Shown in pieces: positions 22,087-33,082 of a stretch of 64,000 nt of DNA. The notes under the pieces are model-generated. The model searched no databases and had not been told where the DNA came from. It saw only the letters and a program-made list of their open reading frames with translations. A program made the position numbers and the translations under genes. Position 1 is the first letter of the stretch; each line of letters opens with the position of its first letter. The stretch is taken from contig OY751488.1 in the NCBI GenBank assembly GCA_963565915.1, positions 4,092,001-4,156,000 on the forward strand, given 5' to 3'. Source of the DNA: Entoloma clypeatum (lineage: Eukaryota > Basidiomycota > Agaricomycetes > Agaricales > Entolomataceae).

Positions 22087-23603
22087 AGTATCAATTTTAC
22101 GCTTATCCAGCAGTACATCAAATCGGAGATTCGTCGCATCCTACAGCAGGTGCTTGACAAAGAACTAGACAATGACAAGCATCGCCCCCACAGTGAGATA
22201 GCAGAGAGCATCCATCTTGCTCAGCAACACCAGATCGCGCGTTACAATGCCTGACAGAACGAACTCGAAAGCTTTCGCATTCAAGCCGGACCTCAGACAG
22301 GTCGGATCACAGAGATCAGAGAGTTTATCGGTGTCCAGACAACCATTATCAGAAGATTGATTAGGACGCTCACATCGAGACATCCCAGAACCACATCATC
22401 ATGTCTTACTCAAAGCAGCAGATCTACGCCCACTTCACCACTGAAGAACAACAGACCGAGTACAACCGCTGGGCACGAAACGAGAGACTTGACCCCTTCT
22501 CACGACCAACAGACGTGCAGGAACAGAGATTCCTTAGAGATTTACAGAGGAAATACTCTAAACATTTTGCCACCGATTCCGCCGATGAGTTTTCTGATGA
22601 ATTTACTTTTGACTCCGCGCAGTCAGATATCAAACAGATGCCTAGAACATGGACTCATTTTCAATCCCTACCTGTATCCCAAACCCCATCTTCATCCCAA
22701 CAACTCAACTCCTCTCCTCCTCCACAGACTCTAGACATGGCAGAAGCTCAGGCAGTACAAACAATGGATACATCCAAGATCATCAAGGATCCTGGGATGT
22801 TCAAGGACAGACACACCTTTGACGAGTGGTGGAAAGCCACCAAACTATACATCAGGTTCCAAAAGAGCCTCACAGATGATCAGAGGTTTCTTGCGGTACT
22901 ATCCCATATGATGGAAGGGTCTGGCAGGCTCTGGGCCAGTAACAAGTTAGACGCTCTTGCCGTTGACAACGAGAACATCACCTGGCTAGGTTTTTCCGAT
23001 GATATCGCCACACGATTCTCCATCGCCAACAAATCGGTCGCTGCCAAAGCAAGACTTGAAGTCCTGAAACAAGAGAAACGTACCGTTGATGAATTCTTGG
23101 ATGAATTCGAAGAACTCTTGAAACTGTCAAACCTTGGCAAAGAAACTGGGAAATACATCCTAGAGAAAAACGTCAACCGCAGAATCTCTGAACAAGTGGC
23201 TAGCGATGGCAAGATGTACACCGATTACGCAAAGGAGATCCGAAACAAGGGACGACAGATGGAAGGACACGCACTGGTCATCCAAGGTGGCGGCGACATG
23301 CGCACCAGATCAGGTACCACTTATGGTGGTCAGGGCAAGGCCATGGAGATTGACAAAGCAGGAGTAGCCCGTTGCTACAACTGTCAACGCTTCGGTCATC
23401 TGGCTAAAGACTGTAGCACTCCAAAGAAGAAAGATGGTCACAAGTGTTTCAACTATGACTAGAAAGGCCATATTGTGTGCAACTGCCGCAAGCTGAAGAA
23501 GAACTCCAGAAGGGTTAGGAAGGTGTCCGAGGAAGATGCCGAGAATGATGAAACCACAATCTTAGAAGCCGACAAGAAGGATTTTCCCGAAGGGTCCGAT
23601 TAA
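22087..23603 (+). pseudogene. Gypsy-3 gag with two zinc knuckles
   Basis: The main open frame starts at 22401 (MSYSKQQIYAHF) and the leader or upstream gag continues back to the hAT-like insertion. It encodes the retrotransposon gag fold (FDEWWKATKLYIRF..., about residues 140-250), MEIDKAGV, then a CCHC knuckle (CYNCQRFGHLAKDC, about residues 330-343). A second knuckle (CFNYD-stop-KGHIVCNC) contains a TAG at 23460-23462. The frame ends at TAA 23601. It would form the element's particle and bind its RNA. Confidence 0.85.
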
Positions 23604-23639
23604 ACGACGCTAAGTTGCGACCCTTATCTATTAAATGGA

Positions 23640-25731
23640 CTTGCTTGCCTTGTATGACTGCAGACAATAGAACCTATGTCATCCCTGCCAAGCGAGCCGC
23701 TGCATCAACTAAGATTGTGAAGGGGGATAAACCTCTGAAAAGACGAGAGATCAGGCTGTTAGCTCAGCTCAAAACACAATGAGGACCAAAGGTCATCCGA
23801 CCTGAGGTTGATAGCAGATGTGAACGCACATGCATCCATCCCAGAATAGTATGCGAACAGAACCTCCCCACGTGAGGAATACTACCCATAGCAATTCTAA
23901 ATGCGGATGGATCACCAAATCGACAACAGAAAGCGAGCCAACTTGCCGAATGGAAACCTGGAGACCCTATCTTGGAAGCTGTCACTCCTACAACACCTCC
24001 CACAACCAAATGACCCTCATACATTGATTGGTTTGCTCACCTGTTTGAGAAGGAGAACTTTGATAAGATCCCAAAGGAAAGGAAATGGGACCATGGTATC
24101 GAACTTACACCAGACGCACCAAAGGAACTAGGGGGAAATACATATCCCATGACACAAAAGGAACAAGAGGAATTGGATGCATTCATCAATGAGGGTCTAG
24201 CAACAGGAAAGATCCGCCCGTCCAAATCCCCTTATGCCTCCCCTTGCTTCTTCATCAACAAGAAGGATGGTTCCAAACAATTGGTACAAGATTACCATAT
24301 GGTCAATAAATTCACGGTCAAAGACAAGTTCCCACTCCCACAAATATCCAATCTCTTGGATGTACTGAAAGATGCAGTCTACTTCAATAAGATGGACATC
24401 ATGTGAGGCTATAACAACATCCAAATTAAGGAGGGCGATGAATGGAAAGCTGCCTTCCTCACCAGTCGAGGATTGTTTGAACCATTGGTCATGTTTTTCG
24501 GTCTTTGCAACTCCCCGGGAACGTTCTCTCAAATGATGGCTAGTCTATTCTGGGACCAGATCTGCCGACATATCTGCATGCTCTACATGGATGACATCAT
24601 GGTTATTGGTAAAACCAAGGAAGAACTCGCGCGAAACACCAAAGAAATCCTACAGATCCTATCAGACCATGATTTGTTCCTAAAGGAGAAGAAGTGTTTA
24701 TGGGAAGTAACGAAATGTCCTATATTGGGATATGTGGTTGGTGAGGGATGTGTTGAGATGGAAACTGAGAAGGTGGATACGATCCGAAACTGGCAAGCAC
24801 CCACATCAAAAAAGGAAGTTCAGAGGTTCCTTGGATTTGCTAACTTCTATCAACATTTTATTGAAGGGTACTCAAACATTGCGAAACCTCTCACTGTGCT
24901 CACAGGCGGTATGGCATTTACTTGGGGACCAACAGAGCAGCAAGCCTTTGAAGGTCTCATACCGGCAATTACATTGGCACCAGTCTTGGCATTACCAAAA
25001 CCAGAGGGACAGTTCAGGGTTGGAAACCGATGCATCGGGCTATGCAATTGGAGCAGTACTCTCTCAGAAGCAAGACAACAAATGGCATCCCATCGCGTTC
25101 TTGTCGCGGACCATGTCCGCGGCTGAACAGAATTATGAGATATATGACAAGGACTCCTGACAGTCGTGGAAGCATAAAGATTGGAGACACTATCTGCTCG
25201 AAGCCAGGGAACATTTTGAGATCTTGACCGATCACAAGAACCTGGAATATTTCCGTCGTCCTCAGGACCTAAATCAACAACAGCGACATTGGAAGATGAA
25301 GTTACAAGACTATGACTTCAAATTGTGGCATGTGCCTGGCAAGACCAATGCAAAAGCGGAACTCAAACCACAAGACAGTGACCAAATGCTCAAGGAGGAA
25401 CTATTCTTGAAACGGTTGGAATCAGAAGATGTGGTACAAATGGAGATGTTCACATAGGAACAATTCTTTGAAGGGGGTGAAACATCTGATTCCATCAAAA
25501 TCGGAAACGTCACAACCATCAAAAACCCATGGATCACACGCAGCAAGGCTTCGAACCGCATGGAGACAGAAGTAGCGCAGGGCCTAAAAAAGAATCCTCA
25601 CTGGTATCAGCAGGAGAATGGGATCACCTATGCAGGAGAACGAGTCTATGTCCCACCAGATCCACAATTACGACAAGAGTTGATGTTCAAATCACATGAT
25701 GCACCAGTGGCTGGACATCCAGGACAGTACC
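23640..25731 (+). pseudogene. Gypsy-3 pol: RT, RNase H, start of integrase
   Basis: The protease region is too decayed to read. RT is clear: ASPCFFINKKDGSKQLVQDY (about 24235), FNKMDIM-stop-GYNN (TGA at 24404 where Trp is expected), EGDEWKAAF, and YMDD (about 24588). RNase H follows after a frameshift near 25020 ([24 protein letters not shown]). The integrase N-terminal zinc-binding region begins (HDAPVAGHPGQY) and is cut at 25731 by the Gypsy-4 LTR. Stops include TGA and TAG. Non-functional. Confidence 0.88.
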
Positions 25732-26284
25732 TGTTACACTTTTTCACCCTCTTCCTATGCGCCTTCACACGACCCCTCGACCCTCAATCCTTATCAAACC
25801 CCATTTCACTTAACTCTGATGACCCTGGGACATGTGTCCCCCCTATCAGCGCTATGACTCACATCGACTCAGACGATTCCCCTTTTAGATACATTTTCAC
25901 ATGTTATCTCTGACTCACGGCCTTGAGGCCTTATCTCTGACTCCTATGCCACAGCCCCCTTGAAACATCTAACTAACCAATGGCCTATTTAGCTCCTGCG
26001 CAGCACCTACTTATTTATAGCCATAGGATAACGTATAGAAGACCTGTAACCTTAGAGTAGAGGTCCTTAGCTTGACCTAGGCATACAACACTTACTTGTC
26101 TATTCTTCAAACACTCTCTAACTAAGTGCCTTGCGAGGATTTAGCTCAGCCAGACCCCGAACCGAGTCGTCCTTCTGAGGAACTCGCTGATCTTGAACAA
26201 GTCGTCCTACTGAGGGACTTGTGTGGAAATAGTACGAACCCATGAGACTAGGACCTTGTACCGATTGTAGGCTATTGCTGTAAC
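25732..26284 (+). repeat. Gypsy-4 5' LTR
   Basis: The 553-bp LTR starts TGTTACACTTTTTCACCC and ends GCTATTGCTGTAACA. The ends are inverted (TGTTACA/TGTAACA). It contains CTTATTTATAGCC (about 26012), a plausible TATA box. The 5 bp to its left are GTACC; the matching copy would lie at the lost 3' end. Confidence 0.8.
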
Positions 26285-26579
26285 AAAAGGTCAAGCTGAT
26301 CTATGTCGTCAATCCACCGCAGTTTTAGATGCAAAGATTCCTCCCCGACGATCAACCTTTGGAGTCTCGTCTGACTCAGAAGACAAACAGGAGTTCGTAG
26401 ATGCACCCATCACACTACGACAACCGCCGACACCGTACAGAAGAGTAACCTCCTCTTTCATCCCAGTCAACCCCACAACACCCTCTTATCTCTCCCTGAG
26501 ACGAATCCAACCGCCGCCAGCTGTTGCTGTTGCTGCACCAAAGACCCCAGACACCCCAGTTAAACCAGCACCTGTAGAA

Positions 26580-27482
26580 ATGACTTCGCAGGCAAGAACC
26601 CCAGAAAAAGAGATCAAGATCAGCCCGCCAGCGATCTTCAATGGAGACAGAAGAAAACTGTCAGAATTTTTGTTTGACGCGAACTTATATTTGGAAATGA
26701 ATGATGACATCTACAACTCCGACAAAAAGAAAATCCTCTTCACGGTCTCATACATGAAAGGAGGAACCACTGGGCCATGGAAGGAGTCTTGGTACAGAGA
26801 CATCACCACTGCCGGAGTACCCACCTACCCAAAGTACACAGACTTCATCGAGAAACTGAGGAAGTCATTTTCCCCAGTTGACAAAGAAGGAGACATGTTG
26901 ACTATGATGAAAACGCAGAAGATGGAGGGCATGACAGCCGACAAATTCATAGAGAAATTCAAACTATGGGTTGCAGAGAGTTTAATCACAGAGGAGCGAT
27001 CTCTCAAGGATTACTTCATGGAGGTGTTGCCACACACGCTCCGAGACAAGATCTTAGGCCTTGACAAGGTCCCAGGAACAATTGATGAATGGTACACCAC
27101 AGCGTCCAGATTGGACAACCAGTGGAGAAGAGCCAAGGCAGTCTCTCAAAGGCTTAGACCTGATGGGGGAAAGAAGAAGTTCAAGGTTAATTATAACCCT
27201 GCACCCCGAAACACGCACTTCGCCCCAGACCCAAACACCATGGACATTGACCGGCTGACTGCCGAAGAAAGAGATGACCACTTTAAAAAAGGGTTGTGCT
27301 TCGTCTGCCATCAGGCAGGGCATTATGCTGATGCACACAAAGGAGGAAAGACTCCGGTTGCGAACAACACATTCAAAAAAGCTTCCGATGCATATGCCCA
27401 TATCCGAGGCATTTTCAAGGACTTACCAAATGAAGAACAAGACGCCTTAATCTCTGAGATGGAGAAACAGGGTTTTCAATAA
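26580..27482 (+). CDS. Gypsy-4 gag
   Basis: A 300-residue open frame from ATG 26580 to TAA. The same frame stays open upstream to about 26290 (…TPYRRVTSSFIPV...), so the true start may be earlier and shifted. It has the gag fold (PPAIFNGDRRKLSEFLFDANLYL, about residues 18-40; DYFMEVLPHTLRDKI, about 143), a linker with NTMDIDRLTAEERD, and a zinc knuckle reading CFVCHQAGHYADAH, in which the last Cys is His. The product would form the cytoplasmic particle. No internal stop is seen, unlike pol. Confidence 0.82.
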   Translation: MTSQARTPEKEIKISPPAIFNGDRRKLSEFLFDANLYLEMNDDIYNSDKKKILFTVSYMKGGTTGPWKESWYRDITTAGVPTYPKYTDFIEKLRKSFSPVDKEGDMLTMMKTQKMEGMTADKFIEKFKLWVAESLITEERSLKDYFMEVLPHTLRDKILGLDKVPGTIDEWYTTASRLDNQWRRAKAVSQRLRPDGGKKKFKVNYNPAPRNTHFAPDPNTMDIDRLTAEERDDHFKKGLCFVCHQAGHYADAHKGGKTPVANNTFKKASDAYAHIRGIFKDLPNEEQDALISEMEKQGFQ

Positions 27483-27496
27483 AGCAGCCTGTACCG

Positions 27497-30400
27497 ATGT
27501 CAACCCCCGCTCAGTTTTCAATCTCCCTATCCCCTGTAATAGTAACCGACATGAATGACAACTCTTTTTTGATCCCCATTTCAATGTCAGGAGAAGGAGA
27601 AAGCATTGATGAAAGACTAAAGATAAACACCCTGATAGACTCAGGAGCAGGAGGAACCTTCTTGGATCAGAAGTTCGCCACAGCCAACTGAATGGAGCTT
27701 ATTCCGTTACTAAAGCCCATTTGCATGTTCAATGTGGACGGAACAAAGAACAAAGAAGGAACGATCACCCATTGCACATGGAAGAAGATCTGGATTGATG
27801 GCAAAGAACTCGACATCAGATTCTTGGTCACTGGACTTGGAAAGGAAACCACCATTTTGGGGTTACCATGGTTAAAACAATACAACCTGAAGATTGATTG
27901 GGAAAAAGGAACCTTGGATATTGAAACTATCAGGTTCAAGAAGACCCTAGCAGGAGTCATGAGGAAGAAATTTGATGAGCTCTTGGTGTCAAAGGACAAG
28001 AAGCCCATTGCAATTGCACCATGGATGAAAGAAAAACCTGAACAAAAGATCTATGCGACGATAGAAGAAATTGATGATGAAGAGACCCTTAAACCAAAAA
28101 AGGAGGCTCTACCGGCAAATGGACCTATCTTGAAAAGGATAGATGAAGGATCAGACGATGACCTCGACCTATTCAGAACATATGTCACAACGGACGAACC
28201 CATTGAGGATATTTGAATCCAAGCCAAAACCTCAATCTCCCAGAAACTCTCACACAACACGGACACCACAGACAAACCGAAGAAAGAACTACCAGAACGA
28301 TACAATCAGTATCGGAAGGTGTTTGAGAAAATGGCATCTGAGAGATTACCGGAACATAAACCATGGGACCATGCAATTGACTTGAAACCGGACTTCACCC
28401 CAAAAGACTGTAAGGTTTATCCTTTGTCACCAGAAGAACAAACAAAATTGGACGAATTCCTTGATGAGAACCTTTGAAAGGGGTACATCAGATCCTCGAA
28501 ATCACCAATGGCATCACCCTTTTTCTTTGTGGCTAAAAAGGACTCGGATAAACTCAGACCATGTCAGGACTATCGGCGATTGAACGAAGGAACAGTAAAG
28601 AACACATACCCATTACCCCTGGTCAGAGATTTACTGGACAAACTGAAAGGAGCAAAGGTCTTTACTAAACTGGACATGCATTGGGGATACAACAACGTAC
28701 GGATCAAACCTGGCGATGAATGGAAGGCTGCATTCAAAACCAATCGAGGGTTGTACGAACCCTTGGTTGCCTTCTTTGGACTGGCAGGCATGCCACCCAC
28801 CTTCCAGGCAATGATGAATGAAATCTTCAAAGAAGAACTCAAAGAAGGATGGTTGCTCATTTATTTGGATGACATCTTCATATTCTCAGTCAATGATGAA
28901 GACGACACCAAACGGACACTCCGCGTACTCAGGAGGATGATAGAATGACCTCTATCTCAACCTGGAAAAATGTAAATTTGGAGTCAGGCAGTGCGAATAC
29001 CTCGGACTCATTATCAAAGAAAACGAAATTGTGATGGACCCTGTTAAGTTATCAGGGAGTGAAATGGCCAGAACCTGTGACTGTGAAACAGGTCAGATCC
29101 TTCCTTTGATTTGTAAACTTCTATCGAAGGTTTATTGGACACTACTCGGACATTGCCAAACCTCTGAATGATCTGACCAAAAAGGATCAGGAATGGGAAT
29201 GGAATGAGGACTGCCAAACGGCATTTGACACGTTAAAGGACAAATTCGTGGAATCACTGGTATTGTTAATGCCAAACACTGACAAACTGTTCATCATAGA
29301 ATCTGATGCATCCAAATGGGCGACAGGAGCAGTACTGCGCCAACAAGATGTGAATGGACTGGCACCCCTGCGGATATATATCACACTTGTTCTCTGCGGC
29401 AGAACGGAACTATGAAATTTATGATTGGGAACTCTTGGAAATTATCCAATCACTGGAAACCTGGAGGCACTACCTCCTTGGGTCACCATTTCCAACGGTT
29501 GTTCTCTCAGATCACAAGAACTTGACATATTACCGGGAACCCCAGAAGCTAAACAGATGACAAGCACAGTGGAGATTGTATCTCTCCGAGTTTGAACTCA
29601 AACTAGTACACACCCCAGGATCAAAGATGATCCAGTCTGATGCCTTGTCAAGGCGACCAGACCATATACCCGAAGAAGATACCGACGATGAAGACATTAT
29701 TGTCTTGCCAGATGACATCTTTGTCAAAACAGTGGACCTTGAGCTACAAGGAGATATTCTAAAAGCAACCGAGAATGATGAGCTCTTCTCAAAAGCCATC
29801 ACCGCCCTAAAAGAATCAGGGACCCCACCAATTAAATCCCATTTATCAGAATGGCAAACAGAAGACGGAATATTATTCTTCCGCAACAGATGTTACGTAC
29901 CACCAGATGAGACTCTGCGCCTGGAAATAACAAAACGATACCATGACTTCCTACCAAGCGGACATCTGGGACACCTGAAAACCCTGGAGTTGGTCAGACA
30001 AAACTATTGGTGGCCAGGAATGTACATGTTTATCAAGAATTATGTTGGAGGATGTGCAACCTGCCAACAAATGAAAGTCAACACACACCCCACAAACCCT
30101 GGATTGATGCTGATCAAGGCAAAAAAAGATGCCAGACCATTCTTCCAGACAATGATCGACTTCATCATGGACCTGCCCAAGAGCAACGGATTTGACAGTA
30201 TCATGGTCGTAGTAGACCATGGTTCTACAAAGGGGGTAATTTCCATCCCTTGTACCAAAACCACCGACGCAACCCTTACTGCCAAACTTTATTTGGACCA
30301 TGTGTACCGAAGATTCAGACTCCCAGACTCTATTCTGTCTGACAGAGGGACACAATTCGCTTATCAGGTCTTCAGAGAACTAGGATGACTCCTAGGGATC

Positions 30401-30802
30401 AAACTGATGATGAGCACGGCTTATCACCCCCAAACCAATGGAGAAACAGAACATGCAAATCAGGAACTTGAGATCTATTTCCGGATGTTCTGTTCAAACA
30501 ATCCTGAAACATGGCACAATCACAACTCGACAATGGAGTTCTGTCACAATCAAAGAACCCACTCACTCCACAACAAAACGATCCCCATTCTATCTAATGA
30601 TGGGATACGAACCAAGAGACATACCATTGGCATTTGACAAAACGAACGTGCCAAGTGTAGAGGAACGGCTCAAAGAGCTAAAGCAAGCAAGAGATGAAGC
30701 GCTGGCAGCGCATGAACTAGCCCGTCAGATGATGGCAGAAAGATCAACACGAGGCTTCACTCCGTTTGGAAAAGGAGAACAGGTATGGCTAGAAAATGAG
30801 GT
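27497..30802 (+). pseudogene. Gypsy-4 pol: protease, RT, RNase H, integrase, 3'-truncated
   Basis: The order is protease (LIDSGAGGTFLDQ, about 27630), a protease-RT linker (ILGLPWLKQYNLKIDW), RT ([16 protein letters not shown], about 28555; YLDD about 28862), RNase H ([14 protein letters not shown], about 29305; [11 protein letters not shown]), then integrase with the zinc-binding H..H...C..C segment (GHLGHLKTLELVRQNYWWPGM; CATCQQ, about 30055), DFIMDLPKS, ILSDRGTQF (about 30330) and [15 protein letters not shown]. Stops are TGA at 27689, 28214, 28475 and 30386, with frameshifts near 28945, 29360 and 30500. It ends at GKGEQVWLE near 30802, so the chromodomain and 3' LTR are lost at the junction with the transcription factor gene. 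Confidence 0.9.
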
Positions 30803-33082
30803 AACATCCCAATATCCCTCTTTCTCTGGGCATCCAAGATATGGCTACATGTCCTTGCCGCGTTGGTGCATATCTCAAGCGACGGGAATGTCGTCCTCGA
30901 TGGCTTGTTCGGGGACGGGATGAACAGTTGGTGGATGAGGATCTGAACGTAGTGGTAGAGGGCATGGAGGAATGCGGATTGCTCGAAAAACCGGGCGTTT
31001 TCGCGGTTGGGATTCCAACAAACTAGAGGGAAACAAAGGTAGTAGGAGGGTTACAAAGCGACGGACAAGGGCAGGCTCACGATAATCAGGGATGGAATCG
31101 ACCCATTGGTTCAGAGTCGAGTCGAGGTCGGAGACGATCTGTTGTTCCCAATCCCGCCTGACGAGGCTGAGAACGGCCTTGTTCCTATTCGATGAATACT
31201 GAAAGCAGAGGTCAGATTACACTGACTGATGCAGAGGGGGGAAGGCAAACTGTACGATTGTTCTCATCAATGTTGCCAACACCTTGTTAAGTTTCAGACT
31301 TAGCACAAAGGCTGTGATCAATGACGGTTTGTCCGCTGGTTGTCTGAAGAAGACCTCGCCGTTCTCAGACGTGAAGTACTCGTCATCGCACTCGACTGGG
31401 AAGTCGAGGTCAAAGCTGTGATAAACCTTTGAGAAAATGACGGGGGAGGGGATGGAGCTAACCCACTCTTCATCTTGGATCGCAGATGGCTGTCCCAAAG
31501 CGACGCTGATCTTGAGATCCAGGGACACAAGAACCCTGTATGTCCGAGATTGGTTGGATACGGCCAGACGTGCGAAGGCGATAACCTCACCAGAATGCCC
31601 GCTTCCACAACTCATCCTCGATGGTCATCCCCCGCTTCCGTCGATGAACCCCGGCAGCCTGCACCTGTTTTATTCCGATCCCGACCATTATCCACGAATA
31701 ATGTGACATAGATGTACCCTGGAGGTACTGGAAAGCAATCTGAAAGCGACAGAATCAGTCGAAATTGAAAAAATGAGAGCGAGAACCGCGTGACACACAC
31801 CATGAAATTGCAGGTCATGCAGAGATACGGCCTTGTGATACGACCGCCTGTGCGCGTGCACCTGATGAAACCATTTCCACCCAGAGGACTGCCAGTCATC
31901 CACACCATCCAGCTTCACCCTTTGGTCGTCCGAGTAACGCGAGCCCACAGCACACACCAAGAGCAGAGTTTCTGCGAATCCGTTGTTCGTGAAATGGAGC
32001 CCCGCGGCGACAGACCCTTCGAACGTTGGACGGTGGAGGAGGGGCAGAATGAGGTTGACCCTCATGAAGTAATGGTTTATGAGAGACGCGAGGAGGTCTG
32101 GCGGGGGGAAGTCATAGTTGATTCTTCCGACTTCCTTGGCGGCGCCTTACCCCTGTTGAGAGGGACAGAATTAGGTCGATTAACAAAGGCTAGGGGGGGA
32201 GGAGTCAACTCACGAGGTGGGCGGACCAGAATTCGGGTCTGCACCGTTGGGGGGAGCTGGTGCCCATATAGGCCGCTTTGATTTCCACCGCCGTAGCTAT
32301 CAGCGCAGCACTGCTCCCCTTTCCCAATAGCGGCTCCGCGACAGAAGATGTTGACATTCCTTGCGTCGCCTCATCGGCGTCGTCGCCTGCAGCCGGGAAC
32401 TGATCGTTATTGTTGTTATCGCTGAGCGCGCTGACGGCTTGGGTCAGGGTGCTGGCAATATAGGAGGAAGGGGTTTGTTGGATGGGAGTGTTGGAGGTGG
32501 TGTCGATGGGCCAGCCATCGATTTCGGAGGCCTCTAGGTCTTTCAGAACTTCGTCGTTGGGGCAGATCTGATAGGAAGGGCCATCATTAGATTAACGCCC
32601 GAGAAATGCAAGGGCGCACACGAACCTTACTGAGGAGGCTCTCAAGTTGTTTAAGTCGATTCTCCAGCTGTTCTACATATCTATGTGATGGGATTTTGAG
32701 AATGTATCTCGGACGGTGGGTAGTAAGACTTACCCTTTGGAAGGTCCACGTTTCTAGACAAGGTTGGTCAACAATTCGCAAGCGAAACAAGGAGGAAGAA
32801 CCTTTGCTGCTTCGAGATATGTGCACTCCAATGTATATGTCACACAATTGGAGCACCTCCCCCCCGGAATCCTCCCGCCGTCACCTGCCACGATTGAGTT
32901 TCTTTCCAAAGAACACGAGAAACACCAAGGCTTACAACGTACTTAAACCTCTGGTCAGAGAAAGCATAAATGTATTGAAACAAAAGCTTACTTTTCTTTC
33001 TCCTGCAGATGTCACATGCACGCTGTACGCGTCTCTTCTTTGCGCCGATATTGTCGTTGCATTCATCCTCGTTGGACGACAT
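30803..33082 (-). CDS. Zn2Cys6 fungal transcription factor, 3'-truncated, multi-exon
   Basis: The gene starts at the ATG at 33082 (MSSNEDECND). Exon 1 (32992-33082) ends in RACDICRRKK; exon 2 (32802-32884) carries RCSNCVTYTLECTYLEAAK; a 20-nt exon (32734-32753) gives KRGPSKG; exon 4 (32626-32680) gives the coiled coil YVEQLENRLKQLESLL. Further exons encode an acidic linker, RPEFW, LILPLLHRPTFEGSV, GFAETLLLVCAVGSRYSDD, SGWKWFHQV, then MVGIGIKQVQAAGVHR, LDLKISVALGQPSAIQDE, FDLDFPVECDDEY, KPSLITAF and NPNRENARFFEQSAFLHA, a typical fungal_trans domain. Introns are about 45-60 nt with GT...AG borders. The third Cys of the cluster and the splice near 32150 do not read cleanly. It is cut after RKRDIGML at the Gypsy-4 junction. 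It is a nuclear regulator; its targets are unknown. Confidence 0.85.
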
